From: Chromera velia
Taxonomy: Eukaryota > Sar > Chromeraceae
Assembly (NCBI GenBank): GCA_018398765.1
Contig: JAHBMJ010005220.1
Location: 1-52,500, forward strand
Direction: 5' to 3'
Length of the DNA: 52,500 nt
Made by a program: the position numbers and the translations under genes. Below, one piece after another: positions 45,355 to 52,500 of this stretch. Position 1 is the first letter of the stretch. The number at the start of each line of letters is the position of its first letter. Under the pieces are notes generated by a model. It worked only from the letters and a program-made list of their open reading frames with translations, made no database searches and had not been told where the DNA came from.

Positions 45355-46540
45355 TAAGGTGGACTGCTGCAGCTTGAGGAAGAGGTATCGGGGAAGAAGA
45401 GACATATGTAAAAGAGCTCGTTTCATTCATTATAGACCGGGAGCCGAAGAAGGCAAGTGCACTGATTGAAGCTTATCTAAAATGAGTGCACGCACGTCTT
45501 GTGTGGTTGTTCAGCCTTTAGCTTCAGCCTAGGCTATAGAAGGTCGTGGTTCTTCATATTCATGCGGAAGCACGCTAAGCTGCGGCGGTTTGCTCCTTTT
45601 GTTTATAACTGCATATGCATGGGTTGTTATTTATCTCTAGTTTCAGAGACCCTAGGCTTAACCACAATTAAGTAAGTAAAGTAAGTAAAGTATATAGAGA
45701 GGAATATAAGTTTAAAGAATAGTAGTAAATGTGATATATTTTGACTCACTACACACAGTTTCTGCACAATTCTTTGCATTAGTCACCTTCTACAAAGGAT
45801 TGAAAATCTCTTTTTGCTGCTATCTCTTTGATAAGATCTGATTCTCTTGGCTCGAACCTTTAGTGAAGGAGACACTCTTTAAGCAGGGGGTGCCCGTTTT
45901 TCAACAGAAAGGTCAGCCGGTCTCAAAGTGCTACGGTCGCAGCGGTGCTGTCTCATTAAATTTTGGCTCTGTCCAGCGTTTAGGTTTTGCAATCAGCCGC
46001 TGCATGCGCTTTCTTCTTCACAATTCAAGTTGAATTAAATTTTCGTTGAATGTATCTGTCACATATTGCATATATGCAGGTAGAAAAGCAGAGAGGCCTC
46101 TTAACGAAAAGAAGCTGAAGAAACTGAGGAAGATGAAGACGGGAAACAAGACAAATCTATCATAAACGGTCTCTAACATCAAAACGGTCTCCAAAATTAC
46201 CATACCTATCAAGCATTTCTAGGTACTAAACAATGATCAAAAACTTAAACAAAGAGTTTTAAACGGTTCGAGAGTGCGATTAAGTGTTTTTTAAATCGTA
46301 GTTAGTGAAATAATTATATATAAACTTGATTTATAATAACTGTATATATGAATGAAGTTGGCTTTGCTAGAGTGGAGCCGTGCTCCTAGTAGCCCATGTT
46401 CATGCAAGAGATCGTCAATCACTCAATTCTAGAGATAAGGCTAAGCGCGAGATCCCCTGAAGTGCTCGCTTGGTAAGCTCATGAGCAGCATGCACATTGG
46501 AGGTGGCAATAAAAGACTTGAACAGAAGAACAAAAGGTCG
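45355..46540. other. Non-coding stretch upstream of the LINE 3' part
   Basis: No supported gene. It may include the 3' UTR of the minus-strand LINE (below about 46540), but no poly(A) or target duplication could be defined. Confidence 0.35.
45691..45754 (+). repeat. Direct repeat, copy 2 (~65 nt)
   Basis: Second copy of 45289-45354, preceded by an AAGTAAGTAAAG run. Confidence 0.75.
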
Positions 46541-46543
46541 TAT

Positions 46544-47167
46544 TCACACAGAAACAGGCATGCACAGTGAGTAACAAAGATTGTAAACGGTTCTGCATGC
46601 TTCATACGGATCGACTTGTAAAGCTAAAAGCAGTATCTTCCTCGCTTCTGTTTTGGCTGCATCCGATCCCTCAATTCCTTCTCTTTGAATCCTTTGCTTC
46701 ACTTTCTTTCCCTCTACCACTTTGTTTAGTTTATTTCTTGCTTCTATCCAATTGGAGCATACTGAAAGCCGGTGCCAGAGATAATCAATTTTTCTTCTAT
46801 TTGAACAACCCTCTGCCAGACAAAACACCTCTCCCGGAGAGTTGGCCTCCCCTGTCAGACCCTTCCGATTTAGTGTCAATGCCCTTAGGAGTGGCTCAAT
46901 CTTCTCACATAAGGCACTTCTCGGCAGACAGGACATCCGTACCTTGGGGCTATTCTTTGAAGACAAAAGAAATAAAGAAGAATATGAAGAAGACGGAAGA
47001 GCTCTCTGTAGTCCTGATAAAGAGGCAGACAGGGGAAAGTTGCCCCTTTCTTCCTTGTTTTCCCTTTTCATGCATTCCATTCCCCAGGCATCCTTAATTT
47101 TGGCAGAAACAAACGAATTCCCCTTTGGGGCCCGTCTTTTTGAGCTCTGGACAGGGAGACACGTCAA
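46544..47167 (-). pseudogene. LINE ORF2 C-terminal region
   Basis: The 207-codon minus-strand frame contains VFCLAEGCSNRRKIDYLWHR and SVCSNW, a C-X4-C-X10-H-X4-C pattern. This recalls the Cys/His motif found near the C-terminus of many LINE ORF2 proteins. It is in a different frame from the RT part, so at least one indel separates them. Confidence 0.5.
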
Positions 47168-47244
47168 AAAGTCAAGGCCTGCTCATCTGAACAGACCATT
47201 GACGGCTCGTCTTTGCTTCTGCCCCGCTGGTCCCTTCCATGAAT

Positions 47245-48930
47245 TTAAAAGAGCCTGAGGAATACGGAGATGCGAACGGCTAAGTACAATCTAGAATGAA
47301 GCAAACGAGCAAACATTAAATTAACAGACAAAAGAGAGGGTACATGCAAACTCCTGACCGGAAATCGGGCCGCCCATCGAACAAACCGGAGCCGCAAGTT
47401 GTCAATTGCCTCCCAGTCTCCCTGTCTTATCGGAAAGCACTCCAGGCTATAGAGTACCACCGGCTCCCAGCATGCCATCAGCAGCTACATCTTTCCTCCG
47501 AGAGGCAACCTAGACAGACTCGCAGCCAGACCAATCACCGCCCCCATTGCACGCTCTGCATTGCGTAGGCGTGCTTCAATCGACCGAGTCAAATCCCCTC
47601 CCTCAAATAGAAGGCAACCCAAATATTTGTACTGATTACACCAGTTTATTTCCTTCCCTTGGTACAAAATCATGCCGTTACAGTCCTTGCGGTATTCACA
47701 AAGATGCAGGACCTTGGTTTTCTTCAGATTGACATTCAACCCCTACTTTCCGCAATACCCCTCCAGGGCATCGAATTTTGCTTGGAGGTTAGCTGCTGAG
47801 TGTGCAAACAAGACAAGATCATCAGCATAGCCTATACTTCCCAAACTGGCCCCAGCAAGGTGAACCCCCTCCGTTTCTTTTCCATCTCCCCGTTTTCCTT
47901 TCTAAATCTCATCATGTAGGTCATTAATGAATAATAGAAAAAACGACGGAGACAACGCATCACCTTGCTTAACCCCTGCCCCCTCCGGGAATAGAGCCGA
48001 GTCCCCATCAACTCTTGCTTTCATGCCTCTATACATTGATGCAATTATCAATAGATCTCAGAGTCTCTTCTCTATTTCCTCAGCCTGCAGCTTTGTCAGA
48101 AGCTTCAGCCGAAGGATGGAGTCAAACGCCTTTGAGAAGTCAACAAATCTGCTGAGGAGCCCCTTTTTGCCTCTTCTGCATTCCTGTACCAAGCCTATCA
48201 CTGCTCCGATCCCCTCTCTTGTGCCCATCCCTTTCCTAAACCCGATCTGTCTGTCGTCAAAACAAGCTTGCTGACGGATTCTATCATCTATAAGGAGACT
48301 AAAGAGCTTTGCAAGGGGGTTAACGATATGGACTGGACGCCAGTCATTCGGCTGTGGCGAAGGGGGACCTTTCAGGACGGGTACAATTCTCAACAAATTC
48401 TAGTTATCAGGCCAACATGCATATACATGCATTAAATTAAAGAAAACAAACAAAAGGAAGCGAGAGATGGGAGAGTGACAAAAGCAAAGGTCGAGTTGTT
48501 GAGGAGAGATGCCATCGAGCCCTGCCGCTTTCTTTCTATCCATTCTTTTCAGACGATCAGTCACCTGCTTATACAAGAAAATGAATTGCTTCGGGGGCTT
48601 CGGCTCCAGATCAGGCTCTGGCAATTCTTCGCCCTCCCCAAAAACCCGTGCCCAATGGTTTGAGAAGTCTCTTGTCCCTGGTCTCAGACCGTCTTTCGAC
48701 AATTTTCTCCTTTCCTTCCAAAGGAAGAGGGGGTCATTAAGCAAATGTGTCTTCGCTTTTTCAGTTTCCGCTCTCTCATATCTCTTCCTTTTCTGCCGGA
48801 AGATCTTTCTCCTTTTTTTTAAGATGTCTTCCACTCTTTCCTGCTTTAACTCTCTCTCCACCCCACTTGCACAGTCCTCAACTTCTTTCCTTACTTTCTT
48901 TAGGCATTCCTGCAGCTCTTTACATTCCAA
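47245..48930 (-). pseudogene. LINE reverse transcriptase
   Basis: One minus-strand frame with TAG at 48400, 47902, 47743 and 47485 and TGA at 48058. RT blocks in order: KKAAGLDGISPQQL, PNDWRPVHIVNPLAKLFSLL, RQIGFRKGMGTREGI, RFVDFSKAFDSI (motif A Asp), VKQGDALSPSFFLLFINDL, and IGYADDLVLFAHSA with the catalytic YADD intact, then NLKKTKVLHL and KYLGCLLFEGGDLTRSIEAR. Together these identify a LINE RT with certainty. The region upstream of RT (ECLKKVRKEV onward) is a Lys/Arg/Glu-rich helix. Without readthrough it is dead. Confidence 0.9.
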
Positions 48931-50230
48931 ACAACGTTTTGAAGGTAGGAGGCTGTTGCTTCTCTGTCGTTTTCGCTATTACTTCTTTCACCGGCCTAAC
49001 CAAAACCTGACACCAGGCTGTGGCCAAGGCTTTCACCCGGTCTTTCCTATTTTGAGGGCTCACTGGGGAGGAGGTCAAAGAAGAGGGTAAAAAGGCTGTC
49101 GAAGAGGGTGGGAAGGAAGACACAGGAGGGGGTGGGGGAAGGGGAGGCTCTTCGAATGGTTCAATTTCTCTATGATGCTCCCAGAGTCCCTGCCATGTCT
49201 CTCCCACCAGCTCTCTTGCTGCTGCCGCTATTGGCAACAAATCCTCATCTTTCACCACTGCCTTTCTGATGGATCTATAAAGCGGGGGGCACTGCTGCAG
49301 GGATGGGGCATCCATCCGCTTTCCCGCAGCCTGAAGCGAAGAAGAGAGGAGAAAAAAACAGATAGATACATGGTCATGATCGGAGCCAATCAGTCCATCG
49401 AAACCGATTTCCTAGTCCGTGCAAGAGGAGAGAAGAAAAGGGCCAACCAATGCATAATCGACAACAGATGCCTCTTTTTTCGTGTTATTTGATTTACAGG
49501 TACAAGCACCCAAAAAGCGGAAGTCTTCGCCCCCACACTTCCCTTGCAGACCATTCAGGATGAGTAGGTTGCTTTTACCGCAAAGACGCACCAATTCACG
49601 GCCCATGGGGTCGACTGACTGCTTGCATTCTGAATGCCGGATGAAAGAGGGAGCCAACTCGTCAGAGCCAGTAGATTCATCCTGTTCGAACAGTTGCTCA
49701 CGATTCCATTCGAGACCTTCTGGACAGAGCGATGCTGTATGAGAGTTGAGGTCTCCTAGGACCACTCTTGGCTCTCTCAGGGGGACAGAGCACAGAGAAT
49801 CAGACAGGATCTCTTTCGTATCATTTTTTTTATGATTCGACCAACCCCCCGGCAAATACACCCCAAACACATGCAGTTTTCTATCCGATGAGTGGATGGC
49901 CACCCTGGCGATGCTCGGCCCTACTAGCTCAAACTCTGGTCTGAGTTCCCCCCAACGGTCCGATTTGACCAAAATGCATACGCCTCTAGACCGGATTTCT
50001 TTGTCTGTACAAGCGGAATGGACTTTTGTCTTTCTCCTTCTCCATTCCCTATGTGACCAATTTACTCCTTTCCAACCCCCTAGTTCTAGATCGTAGGACA
50101 GGTGCTGGGTTTCGACCAGAACCACAACATCCGCATCCGTTTCAGTGAGCTATGAACGAATGTCTCCATTTCTTATCTTCCGCTGCAATCCTCCCATATT
50201 GATGTAGGCGAAGCGCAGACGGTCCCATGG
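48920..50230 (-). pseudogene. LINE APE-type endonuclease
   Basis: The minus-strand frame begins around 50225 with RFAYINMGGLQRKIRNGDIR, then TAG at 50150, then VVVLVETQHLS (the metal-binding Glu), HVFGVYLPGG, VVLGDLNSHT (catalytic D-x-N), VVDYALV, TAG at 49412 and GSDHDHV (catalytic SDH). This is a complete apurinic-endonuclease-type domain that nicks target DNA. A Pro-rich linker follows. It continues in frame to 48920; the RT then lies in another frame, so there is an indel near 48920-48990. Confidence 0.88.
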
Positions 50231-50445
50231 GTGAGACACCATCAAGTCCTGGTAGCAAGCATTCCCTCGCTTCTTGAACTTGCCTCTTCTTACCTTCTAA
50301 TACTCTTTTATGGCTTTTTGTATGATTATTCTCTCATCCTCCAACCTTTCTTTCATCAAGTCCCTTTCTTTTACCCATTCGAGACCAGACTCAGGAGAAC
50401 GCCTGATTTCAAACCATCTCTCACCACCGTGCAACCTTCTATGCC

Positions 50446-51632
50446 CTAAGAAAAAGAAGAAGAAGAAGAGGAGGAGGGGGAGGAGGGGGGAGAAGAAGAA
50501 TCCGAAAAAGAAGAAAAAGAAGAAGAGGACGAATTGGGAGGAGCATGCGAGGCAGCAGAGCAAAAGGAAGAAGAATCATCCAGAATATCATGATCTCTCC
50601 TTCGTTTCTTTCTCCTCTTTCTCTTACTGCGTGGGACGAGGAGTGTCAAGGCTGGCACAAAAGAGGAAGATCGATAAATAGGAGGGAGATCGCCGTACGG
50701 TGAAGAGGACTCAGAGTCAGAAAGGCGTGGCGATCTAGAAAAAGGGGACAGAAGGCCCTGTCCCCTCGAGCGAGAAAGCTCGTTAGATAACGACGAAGGC
50801 CATGAAAGCAAAACTTCACTCGAGCTGCGATTCAGTGCAGGATCAGATCTTCCATGGAGTCCCAGCTCACTCTCATCATAAGCAAATAACGAGGAAGAGG
50901 AAGAAGACGAAAAATACGAAGATGCAGAGAGAAAAGGTTCTTTGGCCATAGCAGATCCAGAAAAAGGAAAAAAAGAGGAGAGAGAAAGAGAGTTCACAGG
51001 ATTTTGAACCTGCATGCATGCATTCAACGGGTCGATCAGGCCGGGATGGGGGAGGGGTCCAGCTGGATGGCCTCCCTCCTTCCCAGCACAACCTGACAAA
51101 TCTTGCGCAACCCTATTTCCGTTAATCCCTCCCCCCCTTCCTTCTTTCCCCCCACTGCCTGCCGCCGAGGAAGAAGAAGAAGAAGAAGAAGAAGAAGAAG
51201 AAGAAGAAGAAGAAAAAGAAGAAAAAGAAGAAGAAGAAGAAGAGCCTCAGGAAGAAGAAGAAGAGGAAGAAGAAGAAGAGGAAGAAGAAGGAGAAGAAGA
51301 AAAAGAAGAAGAAGAAGAAGAAGAAGAAGAAGAAGAGGAAAAAGAAGAAGAAGAAGAAGAAGAAGAAGAAGAAGGAGAAGAAGAAAAAGAAGAAAAAGAA
51401 GAAGAAGAAGAAGAAGAAGAAGAAGAAGAAGAAGAAGAAAAAGAAGAAGAAGGGTCCATCCGGTGGCCTGGCCTCTCCCCCCCCTCCTCTTCCTGTCCGT
51501 TGCCCCCCTTGTTCCTTCCCCTACCAGGTCCGGCAGAAAAGGAAGAAAAGAAAAGAGCAGACAAAGAAGAAGAAGAAGAAGAAGCAGGAGTAGGAGCAGC
51601 AGCAGCAGCAGCAGAAAAAGTAGAAAAAGAAA

Positions 51633-51677
<45 letters not shown>

Positions 51678-51851
51678 GAGAAGAAGAAGAAAAAGCAGAA
51701 GCAGCAGCAGCAGCAGAAGAAGAAAAAAGAAAAGAAGAAGAAGAAGAAGAAGAAGAAGAAGCAGCAGCAACAGCAGAAGAAAAAGAGGAAGAGGAAGAAG
51801 AAGAAGACGAAGAAGAAGACGAAGAAGAAGCGGAAAGAGAAGGGCAGGGAA

Positions 51852-51882
<31 letters not shown>

Positions 51883-52491
51883 AGAAGAAGAAGAAGAAGA
51901 AGAAGAAGAAGCAAAGGGGGAAGAATTTCCAAAAGGATTCTAACATTTACCCTGTCTTCCTAAAGAACAGTTCCAGCAAGCCCTTTTGAGCTTAGCGCAC
52001 CTACAGCGGTTGCAGGTGCTATTTGCAGTACAACTACATTTGCAGCACTGGGTCCCCTCCTCCTTCGACTTCTTTCTCCCCGAGGCGTCCGGAGGACCCG
52101 GGCCGTCACCCCCTCTTTTGTCTTTTTCTTTTTCATTTTCTCCATTCCCTTTGAAGCTTCTTCCATTACCCCCCTTTCCTTTCTCCCCCCGTCTATCCGT
52201 TCCTTTCCTCGTCTCTTCATTTCCTTTCCCTCCTGTCTTCCCCATTGGTTGGTTCTTCCCCCCTCCCCCCACCCCAGTGAGAGAGAGAGGAAGAGGAAGT
52301 GAAAGAAAAGGGAAAAAAACATCGCATACATCTGTCACCTTCCATTCGATACCTTCTACACTCATGTGTTCTTCTTTATCCAAAGAGATGACATTGTCAG
52401 CTACTTCGAGAGGAGAGTGGCGTGTATCGAGAGTCGATGCATCCGAGAGAGGCGAAGGTATCCTACCTGTGTGAATGTCATGTGTAATCAC
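50446..52491 (-). pseudogene. Cys-cluster and poly-Ser ORF1-like protein
   Basis: A single minus-strand frame continues from at least 52491 to 50446 with only TAG at 51940 and TGA at 51247 before the final TAG. The N-terminal part is Lys/Gly/Glu-rich, then a Cys cluster: CCKCSCTANSTCNRCRC followed by ACWNC and a final Cys. This resembles CXC/TSO1-type metal-binding motifs. Next come over 200 Ser/Ala residues coded by the antisense of the GAA tract. The C-terminal 217 codons are Ser-rich with a basic patch RSKRKRRKKRRRDHD. The likely role is RNA or DNA binding as an ORF1 protein. An unrelated host gene is possible. Confidence 0.5.
51168..51920 (+). repeat. (GAA)n trinucleotide tract with GCA interruptions
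   Basis: About 750 nt of GAA/GAG/AAA triplets with islands of GCA (about 51598-51615, 51702-51720, 51765-51775) and one non-repetitive island at 51450-51540. The register is triplet-preserving across most of its length. On the minus strand it codes Ser (TCT/TTC frame) in frame with flanking non-repetitive coding sequence. Confidence 0.95.
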
Positions 52492-52500
52492 TGGAGAAGA

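Larger units (their letters stand above)
46544..52500 (-). mobile_element. LINE-type non-LTR retrotransposon, decayed, runs off the right edge
   Basis: On the minus strand the order is ORF1-like Cys cluster and Ser-rich region (52491-50446), APE endonuclease (50230-49345), linker, RT (48930-47485) and a C-terminal Cys/His region (about 47478-46544). This is the order of APE-type LINEs. ORF1 and ORF2 are in different frames. The 5' end lies outside the window; the 3' end is not defined. That ORF1 belongs to the same element is inferred from position and strand. Confidence 0.75.

Noticed and set aside
51014-51943. Plus-strand 309-codon poly-Glu open frame
   Set aside because: It is the sense reading of the GAA tract. 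The opposite strand gives a frame with non-repetitive, motif-bearing flanks, so this one is a compositional shadow.

Overview
The window looks like nuclear DNA of a phototrophic eukaryote with a complex (secondary) plastid. The best fit I can offer is a chromerid-type alga such as Chromera. This rests on three things: an eight-exon triosephosphate isomerase gene with a signal-peptide-plus-transit-peptide leader, canonical GT-AG introns in every convincing gene, and a short TTTAGGG-type telomere motif in a promoter. The species is an inference; nothing here proves it.

Only about 6 kb is convincing host coding sequence. (1) A four-exon secretory or plastid-targeted protein of unknown function, built of degenerate internal repeats (12245-15006, +). 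(2) A TPR protein (39282-36204, -, three exons). (3) The plastid-type triosephosphate isomerase (39799-42861, +, eight exons). Genes 2 and 3 are divergent and share a 0.5 kb promoter region with a telobox. A fourth open frame (24707-25744, +, 345 codons, intronless) is probably carried by a mobile element.

The rest is a dense, partly nested repeat landscape. From left to right it holds: a 1.3 kb inverted repeat with mini-exon-like segments (1-4230) and a third, rearranged copy (7000-8150); a 294 bp foldback (4536-4829); long pyrimidine, GT and GA simple repeats (5390-6430, 8214-8632); a decayed reverse-transcriptase element (9088-10917) with a short RT-less derivative at 28419-28643; a 458 bp palindrome (15447-15904); a minus-strand Copia-type element with a TCTAG target duplication (16495-23468) whose 5' LTR is split by an 840 bp insertion; a MITE-like inverted repeat touching it (23475-23720); the ORF-bearing element at 24150-25800; three arrays of ATAGAAAT units; a complete plus-strand Copia-type element with 237 bp LTRs and a TCAAA duplication (29531-35345); and a minus-strand LINE with APE endonuclease and RT (46544 to the right edge) preceded by a Cys-cluster/poly-Ser ORF1.

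The most notable pattern is how the retroelements are broken. In the frames I could follow, 24 internal stops are TAG, five are TGA and only one is TAA. Two catalytic Asp codons (RT and RNase H) have become Asn by changes of the CpG-to-CpA type, and most differences between the two LTRs of the plus-strand Copia are transitions, many at CpG. This looks like directed cytosine deamination (RIP-like, or CpG/CHG methylation) or, less likely, tolerated amber codons. The same Copia also changes frame between Gag and Pol exactly at a G-GGG-GGG heptamer in the register of a -1 slippery site.
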